This document shows positions 7,171 to 14,813 of a stretch of 17,365 nucleotides of DNA, piece by piece. The translations under genes and the position numbers were made by a program. Location: NCBI GenBank assembly GCA_900551885.1, contig URXS01000033.1, forward strand, positions 1-17,365. The letters run 5' to 3'. The notes beneath the pieces are model-generated. The model worked only from the letters and a program-made list of their open reading frames with translations, was not told where the DNA came from and did not search any database. This DNA is from an uncultured Oscillibacter sp. (GTDB lineage Bacteria > Bacillota > Clostridia > Oscillospirales > Oscillospiraceae). How positions within the stretch are numbered: position 1 is the stretch's first letter; each line of letters begins with the position of its first letter.

Positions 7171-7461
7171 TTACAGGCCCAGCCATTCCTTTACGGACAG
7201 CACGGCACAGGCGCACAGCATCAGCGTCACCGCCCCCTGGCCCCAGGCCAGAGAATAAGTGACAAAGCCTTTTTCCCGACCGGCGCACAGCACCAGGGAC
7301 CAGAATACATACAGCGACACCCCGGCGAACACCAGCGCCACCCAGCCGGACAAATCCGGTACCAGGACAGCCGCCGCCAGATACAGCAAAAAGCCAAGCC
7401 CGCAGACGATGGCACCCTTTTGTAACTGCGGCACCGTTGTCAGGAAAAATTCCTTTTTCAT
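7171..7461 (-). CDS. Small three-helix membrane protein of unknown function
   Basis: A 96-residue protein with three hydrophobic spans (about residues 17-35, 40-60 and 73-90) and a short N-terminal tail, MKKEFFLTTVPQLQKG. No family was recognised. The ATG at 7461 is chosen because AAAGGAG lies 7 bases upstream, between the stop of the penicillin-binding protein gene and this start (17-base gap). Upstream in-frame ATGs would overlap that stop without a ribosome binding site. As the last gene of the SEDS/PBP operon before the shared terminator, it may assist that cell-wall synthesis pair, for example as a membrane accessory subunit; this is inferred from context only. Confidence 0.75.
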   Translation of the reverse strand: MKKEFFLTTVPQLQKGAIVCGLGFLLYLAAAVLVPDLSGWVALVFAGVSLYVFWSLVLCAGREKGFVTYSLAWGQGAVTLMLCACAVLSVKEWLGL

Positions 7462-7478
7462 TCCCGCGCTCCTTTGCA

Positions 7479-8846
7479 TCAATATCCGTTCACAATGATG
7501 TCCAGCACTTTGGCTGCCACAGTCCCCGCTACGGAGCTGCCACCGCCGCCATTTTCCACCAGCACCACGAAAGCATAGGGGGCATCCTCGTTGCGCAGGA
7601 AACCGGCGAACCAGGCGTGAGGTGACTGGTCCGTGCCTACCTCCGCGGTACCGGATTTGGCGCAGATATCCATGTTGGGAAAGCGGCCGGAGCCGTAAGT
7701 CACCTCCACGTTGTTGGCCATCATATCCGCCAGAGTCTCTGCCGTGCCGGCGGAGATCAACCGTCCGGTGCGGCTGGTGATGTGCGGCAGGGACGGCAGG
7801 CCCAAGATTCCTGTGGTCTTGAGAATCAAGTACGGCTCTGCCGCCTTGCCACCGTTTGCGATGGCACCCATGTACACCAGCATGGACGCCGGATTCACCA
7901 GATCCTGATACTGGCCCACACCGGCCCAGCCCAGTTCCCCGTCGGTGATGCCGTCAAAGGAGAACGTACCGGCAGCGGTGGGCAGGCCGCTGATGGAGTA
8001 GCTGTCCGTGAGACCCGCCTGCTCCGTGTACTTTTTCAGGGTGGATGCTCCCAACTCCTGGGCGATCTGAGCAAAGGCTACATTGCAGCTATTGGCGAAG
8101 GCCGAGCGGATATCCTGCTGGCCGTGGGTACCGGAGCAGACGATGGTCTCGTCCCCGATCTGGATGCTGCCCTGACAGTCCCAGGTCCGATCAAACAGGT
8201 CCGGAATCTCCTCAATGGCCGCCGTCAGCGTCACGGTCTTGAAAATAGAGCCCGGTGTAAAGGTGGAGGAGAGGAAACGGTTCAAATACGCACCCTTGTA
8301 GCGGTCGTTGCTCTCGATGTCTTCCGGCACGTTCAGAGGGTCGTAGCTGGGCGCGGAGACCATGCACAGAATCTCTCCGGTCTTATAATTGTAGACCGCC
8401 ACGGTGCCCGCCTTGCCGTTCAGAGCCTCATAGGCCTCGTAATTGTACCGGGCGTCAATGGTCAGATACAGATTCCGTCCCTGTTGGGCGCCAAAAGCGC
8501 CGTTGAGGAGGCTGTACCCCGTCAGTTTGTCGGCAAAGGCGTTCAAGGCTCCGGTTCCGATGTTGCCCTGTAAATCACCCACCGCATGAAGAGTGGCCTT
8601 CCGCACGGTGGCGTTATCGTAGTAGGTGCGCTTCCCGTTTTCCACCCAACTGAGCAGATCCCCGTCCCGGTCCAGCACCGTGCCGCTGGCCAACTCCCCG
8701 TTGCTGTTGTACAGGTGCCGGTTAAAGGCGGAGGATGCCCAACTGCCACCGTCTACAAAATACTTCACCAGGAAGACACCCAGCCCCGCTGTCAGCAGCA
8801 GGGCCAAAACCAAACACAAAATGGCGCGACGCTCAATTTTCTTCAT
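7479..8846 (-). CDS. Class B penicillin-binding protein (PbpA/PBP2-like transpeptidase)
   Basis: A 455-residue membrane-anchored D,D-transpeptidase that cross-links peptidoglycan. One N-terminal anchor (about residues 9-28) follows a very short cytoplasmic stub, MKKIERR. The catalytic motifs are all present: SIFK at 200-203 (nucleophile Ser200), SCN at 253-255 and KSGT at 397-400 (in place of the commoner KTGT). It is shorter than usual Firmicute class B PBPs (about 600-700 residues): only some 130 residues precede the transpeptidase domain, a size like actinobacterial PbpA. The ATG at 8846 has AAAAGGAGG 6 bases upstream and lies inside the end of the FHA-SEDS gene, overlapping it by 14 bases, so translation is likely coupled and the two proteins probably work as a polymerase-transpeptidase pair. 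Confidence 0.92.
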   Translation of the reverse strand: MKKIERRAILCLVLALLLTAGLGVFLVKYFVDGGSWASSAFNRHLYNSNGELASGTVLDRDGDLLSWVENGKRTYYDNATVRKATLHAVGDLQGNIGTGALNAFADKLTGYSLLNGAFGAQQGRNLYLTIDARYNYEAYEALNGKAGTVAVYNYKTGEILCMVSAPSYDPLNVPEDIESNDRYKGAYLNRFLSSTFTPGSIFKTVTLTAAIEEIPDLFDRTWDCQGSIQIGDETIVCSGTHGQQDIRSAFANSCNVAFAQIAQELGASTLKKYTEQAGLTDSYSISGLPTAAGTFSFDGITDGELGWAGVGQYQDLVNPASMLVYMGAIANGGKAAEPYLILKTTGILGLPSLPHITSRTGRLISAGTAETLADMMANNVEVTYGSGRFPNMDICAKSGTAEVGTDQSPHAWFAGFLRNEDAPYAFVVLVENGGGGSSVAGTVAAKVLDIIVNGY

Positions 8847-10656
8847 TGCGCGCCTCCTTTTCCGACGCAAAGGGGTCTCCCACCGGCTCTACCCGGCGGC
8901 GAGCCTCCTCCGTCAGGCGCCGCTGCTGGAAGCGGCGGATGGCGAAGCTGGCATTTTCCCGGGTGTCCGTGGCCTTCAGATAAGCCAACAGGCCCCAGGC
9001 GGACAGCATGGCGGAGCCGCCGTTGGAGACGAAGGGGAAGGTGACACCCGTCAGGGGCAGCAGGTCCACGGAGCCGAACACATTCAGGCATGTCTGGAAC
9101 ACCAGCAGCGATGCCGCCGCGCAGGCGGCGATCGTATAGAAGCTGGACCGGCCCACCCGGACAGCCCGGGCGGCAAAAAAGGCCAGCGTGACGATGGACC
9201 CCACCGCCAGCACGGCGATCAGAAGGCCCCACTCCTCACACAGGATACCAAAGACCAGATCTGTGTCCGCGGCGGCCACGTTGTGGAGCCAGCCATTGCC
9301 GGGTCCCATACCCAACAATCCGCCGGAGGCTGCCGCCGACATGGTACGGGTCTGCTGGTAACCGGTAGTGGAGGCTGCCTCCCAGGCGTGGCCCCAGGTG
9401 GCGAACCGGCTTAAAATATAGGGTTTGAACTTGACGATGATCCCTGCGCCAAACACTGCTGCGCCGCAAATCAGGGACAGCGTGGCAAAGTCACCGGACC
9501 GGAGATAGGCGATCACCAGGAAGGTGACGAAGAAAATGGCAGCCGTGCCAAAGTCACTCATGAGGCCCAGCAGACCGATACACACGCCGGTCAGCACAAT
9601 GAACAGCGTCAGATTCCGCTTTCGGAACAGCCGCTCCAGGGTAGCGGAGCCAGCAAAGATGTAACAGATCTTTGCAATTTCAGAGGGCTGGAAGGACATG
9701 CCACCAATGGAGATCCAGTTGACAGCGCCGTACTTGGCACTGCCCAGCACCAGGGTGATGCCAAGCAGGCCAATGGCCCCGGCAGCCATGAGCCAGCGGA
9801 TCTTCTGCACCCGGCTCAGATCCCGCAGAAACAGGCCCAGCACCAAAAACAGCATTAGACCTAACAGCACCGCCAAAAACTGCTTGAACAGGCTCCCCGG
9901 CGCACTGGAAGCCGTTACCGACAGCGACAGCGTGGAGAGAAAGAATGCAATGGTCTCCAGCTCAAAACCCACACAGCGGGTGGCCCGCAGAATGGCGAAG
10001 TACAGCCACATCACCACCGTCAGCCCCAGGAAAGCCAGGGGGATGGCGGCCGAGGCCTCCTGTCCCGCCGCTACGATCAGTTGCAGACAGGCCAGCACCT
10101 GGAATACCGTCAGCCACAAAAAGGAGGGCCAGATGGCCGCAGGCCGCTCCGCCTGACGGCGGGCCTCCAGATTCTCCCGCTCCGCCACGGTCTGAGGCAG
10201 AAACACCAGCGGTACACCACCCAGGGCGATGGTGTCGCCCAATTTCACGGTGGCCGAACCATTTACACGCTCTCCATTCACCGTCGTGCCACCCTTGGAG
10301 TCCAGGTCATACAGCGTCCAGACCTCATCTTCTCCCCGGCACAATGCCGCGTGCTGCCGGGAGACACTGGGATAGTTCAACTGTACATCCGCCGTCTTGC
10401 CCCGGCCCAGGATATTCTCCCAATGGGTCAGCGGCAACGCGGTGCCGTTGGGCAGACTCAACTGCGCCCAGGTCTCCGGGGTGTGGGGGATCCGCAGCAG
10501 CGACCGCACCGCCCGGTATAAAATCAAAATGGCAAGTGCCGGAAACAAAAAACGGACGAAGGCCATATACCACTCCCCCACGATGGGGTAAGCCGCCAGC
10601 AGGCCCGTTACTGTGTCCAGCGCCGCCTGAATGGGCGCCGTCAGGGTAGATTCCAT
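8833..10656 (-). CDS. FHA domain-FtsW/RodA (SEDS) fusion, peptidoglycan glycosyltransferase
   Basis: A 607-residue protein. An N-terminal hydrophobic segment (about 30-50) is followed by a complete FHA domain (about 80-152) with the phosphothreonine-binding residues in place: Gly84-Arg85, Ser99 and His102 (SRQH), Asn127-Gly128. From about residue 176 to 562 comes a SEDS polymerase with about ten helices and the motifs AVNWISIGGMSFQPSE (311-326), SDFGTA (367-372), DTDLVFGILCEEWG (464-477) and PLTGVTFPFVSNGGS (534-548). SEDS proteins polymerise lipid II into glycan strands with a class B PBP, encoded directly downstream. AAAGGAGG lies 9 bases before the ATG. The FHA fusion suggests recruitment or control by a threonine-phosphorylated partner. 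Whether it serves elongation, division or sporulation cannot be decided from sequence. Confidence 0.93.
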   Translation of the reverse strand: MESTLTAPIQAALDTVTGLLAAYPIVGEWYMAFVRFLFPALAILILYRAVRSLLRIPHTPETWAQLSLPNGTALPLTHWENILGRGKTADVQLNYPSVSRQHAALCRGEDEVWTLYDLDSKGGTTVNGERVNGSATVKLGDTIALGGVPLVFLPQTVAERENLEARRQAERPAAIWPSFLWLTVFQVLACLQLIVAAGQEASAAIPLAFLGLTVVMWLYFAILRATRCVGFELETIAFFLSTLSLSVTASSAPGSLFKQFLAVLLGLMLFLVLGLFLRDLSRVQKIRWLMAAGAIGLLGITLVLGSAKYGAVNWISIGGMSFQPSEIAKICYIFAGSATLERLFRKRNLTLFIVLTGVCIGLLGLMSDFGTAAIFFVTFLVIAYLRSGDFATLSLICGAAVFGAGIIVKFKPYILSRFATWGHAWEAASTTGYQQTRTMSAAASGGLLGMGPGNGWLHNVAAADTDLVFGILCEEWGLLIAVLAVGSIVTLAFFAARAVRVGRSSFYTIAACAAASLLVFQTCLNVFGSVDLLPLTGVTFPFVSNGGSAMLSAWGLLAYLKATDTRENASFAIRRFQQRRLTEEARRRVEPVGDPFASEKEARNEEN

Positions 10657-10695
10657 CTGTGTCCGCCTCCTTTCTGTCGATTTACAGTCAACGGC

Positions 10696-10724
10696 ATTAT
10701 AGCATTTTTCCCGAAGGCTGTACA
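10696..10724 (-). promoter_or_regulatory. Promoter of the FHA-SEDS/PBP operon
   Basis: Minus strand: TGTACA (10719-10724), 17-base spacer, TATAAT (10696-10701) with TGC before it (extended -10). Expected leader about 33 bases. Confidence 0.75.
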
Positions 10725-10741
10725 GTCCCTACCCTCTGGAC

Positions 10742-10784
10742 GAATTTCCCGGAATTTTCGGAATTTCACAGAGGAGAATTTCAC
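10742..10784. repeat. Four GAATTT direct repeats between divergent promoters
   Basis: GAATTTCCC (10742), GAATTTTCG (10752), GAATTTCAC (10761) and GAATTTCAC (10776), spaced 10, 9 and 15 bases start to start. They end 8 bases before the -35 of the radical SAM promoter and about 20 bases upstream of the opposite promoter. They could be a regulator binding array or AT-rich UP elements. Confidence 0.55.
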
Positions 10785-10792
10785 TTTTTCTC

Positions 10793-10821
10793 TTGACCTT
10801 CTGTAAAAAATCCATTAAAAT
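10793..10821 (+). promoter_or_regulatory. Promoter of the radical SAM gene
   Basis: TTGACC (10793-10798), 17-base spacer, TAAAAT (10816-10821). Transcription should start near 10828, giving a leader of about 79 bases. Confidence 0.8.
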
Positions 10822-10842
10822 AGTTTACCGGCCATAAAATTT

Positions 10843-10865
10843 ACGGGCTGCGGCCCGTTTTGTTT
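10843..10865 (+). terminator. Terminator-like hairpin in the radical SAM leader
   Basis: ACGGGC-TGCG-GCCCGT, a 6-bp stem followed by TTTGTTT, starting only about 15 bases into the predicted transcript and upstream of the ribosome binding site. It may act as an attenuator. No clear competing antiterminator was found. Confidence 0.45.
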
Positions 10866-10906
10866 GAAGAGACCGAATCACCAATCTTAGGAAAGGCCGA
10901 TGGATC

Positions 10907-11794
10907 ATGAGACATCCCTACAAGACGCGGGAAGGCGGCGCCACGGTGACGATTTTCGTCCCTTACGACTGCAAGAACAACTGCCCCTTCTGCATCAATA
11001 AAGGCGAGTACGCGGACCTGACGGGCTTCTCTGCCGAAAAAATCTGCCAGAGCATCCGGCGGATGGACGCCATTACCCCGTACTGCGACTTTGTTTTCAC
11101 TGGAGGGGAGCCCTTTGCGGACCTGGCTTCCCTGCAGACTATGCTGGACTGCATTCCCACTACCCACAAAGTCTATATCAACACCACCCTGCCGGTGTCC
11201 GAACATCAGTCGGAAGATGATATCCTGGCTTTCGCGGAGCGGAACAAACACAAGATCACCTGCATCAACGTCTCCCGCCACATGCAACACTACGTGGTGG
11301 AGTCCAACGACGGGTTGCTGGCCAAGCTGCCGGTACCCTTCCGCATCAACTGTGTGCTGTACAAGAATTACCCCGCCCAGAATCTGGTCCCCTACATGGA
11401 GCGGTTCCACAAGATTCCCGGCGCCTCCATTCAGTTCCGGTTCGACTACACCGCCACTACGCCGGAAAACCTCTATGACGAGGAGGGGGACAAGATCCTC
11501 CATGATCTCAAGCAGGTTGCCCGGTATACAGGATTGGATGGCTGCCGGATGCGCTGTGGCTTCCACTTTGACTACAAAGGCATGGAGCTGACCTATCACA
11601 AGACGCTGCCCTATTCCACCATTGTGGAGACGGATCCGGTCAGCGGCATCACCTATGACATTCTGTACGATATCCTCATCAAGCAGAACGGGGACATCCA
11701 CTCTGACTGGGACGGCACCATGCTGGACGTGGCTGCCTACGAAAAGGTGGTCTTTGAACCCTATGATCTGAAGTGGCTGGCCAGAATCGCGTAA
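10907..11794 (+). CDS. Radical SAM protein, function unknown
   Basis: A 295-residue radical SAM enzyme. The [4Fe-4S] cluster motif CxxxCxxC is at Cys22, Cys26 and Cys29 (DCKNNCPFC), and the SAM-binding GGEP motif at 66-69 (FVFTGGEPF). A second conserved-looking cysteine pair, Cys213 and Cys217 (GCRMRCGF), lies in the C-terminal part; the segment is too short for a SPASM domain, so a second full cluster is uncertain. The C-terminus holds IKQNGDIHSDWDG. AGGAAAGG (10889-10896) lies 10 bases before the ATG. It is alone between its own promoter and a strong terminator, with no recognisable precursor peptide or pathway partner, so the substrate cannot be predicted. The fold and cofactor are confident; the role is unknown. 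Confidence 0.9.
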   Translation: MRHPYKTREGGATVTIFVPYDCKNNCPFCINKGEYADLTGFSAEKICQSIRRMDAITPYCDFVFTGGEPFADLASLQTMLDCIPTTHKVYINTTLPVSEHQSEDDILAFAERNKHKITCINVSRHMQHYVVESNDGLLAKLPVPFRINCVLYKNYPAQNLVPYMERFHKIPGASIQFRFDYTATTPENLYDEEGDKILHDLKQVARYTGLDGCRMRCGFHFDYKGMELTYHKTLPYSTIVETDPVSGITYDILYDILIKQNGDIHSDWDGTMLDVAAYEKVVFEPYDLKWLARIA

Positions 11795-11797
11795 CAC

Positions 11798-11830
11798 AAA
11801 AAGCGGCGGAGCATCCGCCGCTTTTTCTTT
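11798..11830 (+). terminator. Terminator of the radical SAM gene
   Basis: Perfect 13-bp stem AAAAAGCGGCGGA/TCCGCCGCTTTTT with loop GCA, then CTTT. It starts 3 bases after the stop codon and ends 23 bases before the next gene. That gene therefore depends on read-through or on a promoter not recognised here. Confidence 0.9.
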
Positions 11831-11852
11831 ATCATTTTAAGGAGGGATTCCT

Positions 11853-12770
11853 ATGAAATCCATTGAAACGGTTGGCGTCATCGGCCTGGGGGCCCTGGGC
11901 GTGCTGTATGCCGATCAGTTCACCCAGGCCCTGGGCAAGGACCGGGTTTTCGTGCTGGCCGACCGGCAGCGGACGGACCGCTACCGCCGGGAGGGTGTGT
12001 GGTACAATGATGAGCTGTGCGATTTCAACTACGCAGACGCCGCCCAGATCACGCAGCCCGTGGACCTGCTGCTGTTCGCCGTAAAGTTCGGTGGGCTGGA
12101 CACGGCTGTGGATACCTGCCGCCACCTGGTGGGGCCGGACACCATCCTGCTGTCGGTCCTCAACGGCATCACCAGTGAAGAGGTCCTGGGCCGGGCCTTC
12201 GGACCAGAGAAGGTGGTCTGGTGCGTGGCACAGAAGATGTCGGCCAAGAAAGAGGGCAACCGGGCCTACTGCGACCCCACTGGGGAACTGGCCGTGGGAC
12301 TGCCCGCCGGTGCGGACCAGGCGCCGCTGGAGCGGCTGACCGCCTTCTTCGATCAGATCGGCTTCGCCTATTCCCTGTCGGAGGATATCCGGACCCATAT
12401 GTGGAGCAAGCTGCTGTGCAACACCGGCTGCAACCAGGCCGCCCTGGTGTTCCAATGCGATTACAGCGGGCTCCAGGTCCCCGGCAAGGCCAGAGACACC
12501 ATGATCGGTGCCATGGAAGAAGTCGTGGCGGTGGCCGCCGCGGAGGGGGTTACCCTCACCCGGGCGGATATCGACAACTGGGTCTCCATCATCGACAGTT
12601 TGCCGCCGGACGGGGAACCCTCCATGCGGCAGGATGGGAAGAACCACCGCCCCAGCGAGGTGGAACTGTTTGCCGGCACCATCCGGCGTCTGGGCCAGGC
12701 CCACAGTATCCCCACGCCGGTCAATGACTGGCTTTACGACCAGATCAAAACCATGGAAGCCGCCTACTAA
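11853..12770 (+). CDS. Ketopantoate reductase family protein (PanE/ApbA-like)
   Basis: A 305-residue NADP-dependent oxidoreductase of the 2-dehydropantoate 2-reductase family. The N-terminal Rossmann motif GLGALG is at 11-16; the middle contains VLNGITSEE. The C-terminal domain has the catalytic Lys186 and Asn190 (WSKLLCN) and the family motif SMRQD (257-261) followed by RPSEVELFAG, with Glu269 or Glu271 equivalent to the catalytic glutamate. The family reduces ketopantoate to pantoate for coenzyme A. No other pantothenate gene is nearby, and paralogues of this family act on other 2-keto acids, so the true substrate is open. AAGGAGGG sits 6-7 bases before the ATG. The gene follows the radical SAM terminator and ends at a strong terminator. 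Confidence 0.88.
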   Translation: MKSIETVGVIGLGALGVLYADQFTQALGKDRVFVLADRQRTDRYRREGVWYNDELCDFNYADAAQITQPVDLLLFAVKFGGLDTAVDTCRHLVGPDTILLSVLNGITSEEVLGRAFGPEKVVWCVAQKMSAKKEGNRAYCDPTGELAVGLPAGADQAPLERLTAFFDQIGFAYSLSEDIRTHMWSKLLCNTGCNQAALVFQCDYSGLQVPGKARDTMIGAMEEVVAVAAAEGVTLTRADIDNWVSIIDSLPPDGEPSMRQDGKNHRPSEVELFAGTIRRLGQAHSIPTPVNDWLYDQIKTMEAAY

Positions 12771-12787
12771 GATCTAACTGTATATAT

Positions 12788-12828
12788 CAAACAGAGCGGA
12801 GAGAACGCTGTTCTCTCCGCTCTGTTTG
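12788..12828. terminator. Bidirectional terminator after the PanE-like gene
   Basis: Perfect 19-bp stem (12788-12806 with 12810-12828, core AGAGCGGAGAGAAC) and loop GCT, between the convergent PanE-like and DUF2974 genes. The plus-strand arm ends in CTGTTTGTTT. Confidence 0.9.
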
Positions 12829-12845
12829 TTTCCCCTAACAATCCC

Positions 12846-14030
12846 TCATTCAGGTCTCGGTTCCTCCTCCCCGCTCCGACGCTTTTTCCGGCTCCAACGG
12901 AGTCCCCGCTTCTCCGTCTCCTCCTGGATACCCTCCAAAGTCAGGCGCAGGTTGCTGCGGAACAGAAGTCCCACAAATTTCAACAGGCCGTCCCGGGTCT
13001 CCTTGTCCAGGTCCTTCATGGCCCGGACCATGGCCCCCACAGCCTTGAAGCTGTCGGCCTTCAGATCCGTCAAAGTGGCAGCACCGGAGGCAGTCAGCAC
13101 AGCGAACAATGCGTCCACAAACTTTCCCCGCTGCTCCGCCGTCATCCCCTGGACCCACTGGTGCAGCTCCAGATCACTGAGGTGGGCCTGCCGGGTCATC
13201 TGCCGCAGGGTGATGAAATGGTCCCCCATCACCTGCCAGGAAAAGCCGTCATGTTGCAGAAAACCCAGTTGGTCGCTGTCCACCACAGTGTAGGCCTCCT
13301 CATGTTCCAGCAGCATCCCCACCACCGAAGACTTGGGCACAATGGAAATGATGCGGTCCTCGATCCGCCGGTGCTGGGGCAGATCCAGCAGATCGTCCCG
13401 GAAGCCGGGACCGTCGTTGGACCAAACCGTGTCGATCCGCCGCTGGACCGCTGCCGGGCAGAACACCCCCGCATACACCGCCAGGTTGCCGCCTTTGGAG
13501 TGACCGCCCAGCAGAAGCCGGCGCCGGGGATACTGCCGGGCCACCTCTGTCACATACTGTTCCGCCTTTTTCTGGGCAGGCACCTCCGGCATCCAGGACA
13601 GGTCGAAATCCTCCTTCCAGCCAGCCAGGGTATCATCGGTGCCCCGGAAGGACAGGTACAGCCGCCCATCTCCCGTCTCCACCGTCACCGCCGCAAACTG
13701 CTCGCCTTTTTCGGCGTCCAGCCAGTCCACAAAACAGTTCACCCCCATGTTCCCAAAGCGGCGGGAGGCGGCCATTTTCCGCAGCATATCGGGGATGGCG
13801 TCCGGCACCAGCACCCCCATGTCGATCTTCTCTCCCTCAGGGAACCGGGCAAAAAACGCCTCCGCCGCCGTTCGCAGCGGAACGCTCTTCCCCATCCCCG
13901 GCGGCGGCACGACGTCGCTGAAGTCCACGAAGGATACCTCCGCCAAAATCAAATTATCCACCTCGTTGAAAGGGGACTGCTCCAGTGTCAGGTCCCCCCG
14001 CCAGTCCAGATAGTCCAGCAGATTCGCCAT
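12846..14030 (-). CDS. DUF2974 (Mbeg1-like) alpha/beta-hydrolase
   Basis: A 394-residue cytosolic protein of the DUF2974/Mbeg1-like family, related to class 3 lipases. Family marks include the start MANLLDYLDWRGDLTLEQSP with FNEVDNLILAEVSFVDF, then YLSFRGTDDTLAGWKEDF (125-142), the nucleophile elbow GGHSKGG with Ser178 at 175-181, and WSNDGPGF at 203-210. The C-terminal third is rich in charged residues and ends in a basic/acidic tail. The chemistry is probably that of an esterase or lipase, but no substrate is established for the family that I can state. The ATG at 14030 has AGGAGG 10 bases upstream. Extending the frame to 14705 only gives antisense of the SSB-like gene. It is a single-gene unit with its own promoter. 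Confidence 0.88.
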   Translation of the reverse strand: MANLLDYLDWRGDLTLEQSPFNEVDNLILAEVSFVDFSDVVPPPGMGKSVPLRTAAEAFFARFPEGEKIDMGVLVPDAIPDMLRKMAASRRFGNMGVNCFVDWLDAEKGEQFAAVTVETGDGRLYLSFRGTDDTLAGWKEDFDLSWMPEVPAQKKAEQYVTEVARQYPRRRLLLGGHSKGGNLAVYAGVFCPAAVQRRIDTVWSNDGPGFRDDLLDLPQHRRIEDRIISIVPKSSVVGMLLEHEEAYTVVDSDQLGFLQHDGFSWQVMGDHFITLRQMTRQAHLSDLELHQWVQGMTAEQRGKFVDALFAVLTASGAATLTDLKADSFKAVGAMVRAMKDLDKETRDGLLKFVGLLFRSNLRLTLEGIQEETEKRGLRWSRKKRRSGEEEPRPE

Positions 14031-14064
14031 GGGCGGTCGTCCTCCTGCGATTGATGATGGATGT

Positions 14065-14093
14065 ATTATATCCGCATTTCCGCCGCCATACAA
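14065..14093 (-). promoter_or_regulatory. Promoter of the DUF2974 gene
   Basis: Minus strand: TTGTAT (14088-14093), 17-base spacer, TATAAT (14065-14070). Expected leader of about 28 bases containing the AGGAGG. Confidence 0.7.
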
Positions 14094-14180
14094 GACCACC
14101 GCCAAACAGGCTGGAAATTTCAGGTCTATTTCGGACGGGCTGTTCATACAATGCACCATCACAAACGAGAGGTGGACCCC

Positions 14181-14786
14181 ATGACAACACAGACCTGCAA
14201 CGACGTTTTGCTGGAGGGCACGGCCCTGACCGCCCCCGTCCTGTCCCATGAAAACCACGGCCAGCGGTTCTACCGCTTTCCTCTGGAAGTACCCCGTCTG
14301 TCCGGCCAGGCGGATGTGCTGCCGGTGCTGCTGCCGGAGCCGGCGCTGCTGCCCATAGAGGCCGGGAGTTTCGTCCGCATCCGGGGGCAACTGCGCTCCT
14401 TCAACAACCGTAGCGGCATAGGCAGCCGCCTGGTGCTGACCGTCCACGCCCTGGAGGCGGAGGCCGGAGACGGAACACCCCAAAACCACATTCTCCTCTC
14501 CGGCGCACTGTGCAAGCCACCGGTGTTCCGGCGGACACCTCTGGGCCGCAGCATCTGCGACCTGATGCTGGCAGTGCCCCGCCGGTACGGCCGGGCGGAC
14601 TATCTGCCCGCCATCGCCTGGGGCCAGCTTGCCGCCCGATGCGGAGCCATGCAGGTGGGAGACCGGCTGACCCTGGAGGGCCGGGTCCAGAGCCGGGCTT
14701 ATCAAAAAGTCACGGAATCCGGCACCCAGACCCGGGTAGCCTATGAGGTGTCCATTATGCGCCTGCTGGACACAGAGGACCTATAA
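14181..14786 (+). CDS. SSB-like protein with two tandem OB folds
   Basis: A 201-residue protein resembling single-stranded DNA-binding proteins. Two similar halves are visible: residues about 8-92 (VLLEGTALTAPVLSH, then FYRFPLEVPRLSGQAD, then GSFVRIRGQLRSF) and about 103-196 (ILLSGALCKPPVFRRTPLG, then CDLMLAVPRRYGRADYLPAIAWG, then GDRLTLEGRVQSR), each with the beta-strand order of an OB fold. The second half is closest to canonical SSB. The C-terminus ends LLDTEDL and lacks the acidic DDDIPF-type tip that recruits replication partners. GAGAGG lies 8 bases before the ATG. It is transcribed alone, away from rpsF/rpsR, so it is probably a paralogue rather than the replicative SSB. A TACAAT at 14147-14152 is a possible -10 without a good -35. 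Confidence 0.8.
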   Translation: MTTQTCNDVLLEGTALTAPVLSHENHGQRFYRFPLEVPRLSGQADVLPVLLPEPALLPIEAGSFVRIRGQLRSFNNRSGIGSRLVLTVHALEAEAGDGTPQNHILLSGALCKPPVFRRTPLGRSICDLMLAVPRRYGRADYLPAIAWGQLAARCGAMQVGDRLTLEGRVQSRAYQKVTESGTQTRVAYEVSIMRLLDTEDL

Positions 14787-14813
14787 GACCGCCAGTACAT
14801 ACCATCCCTTTAA

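Noticed and set aside
10725..10906. A RiPP precursor peptide gene next to the radical SAM gene.
   Set aside because: No short ORF with a ribosome binding site and plausible core was found; the overlapping ATG at 10900 gives only a 33-codon shadow frame.
14031..14705. N-terminal extension of the DUF2974 protein to 14705.
   Set aside because: The extension is antisense of the SSB-like gene; the family N-terminus, AGGAGG and promoter all support the start at 14030.
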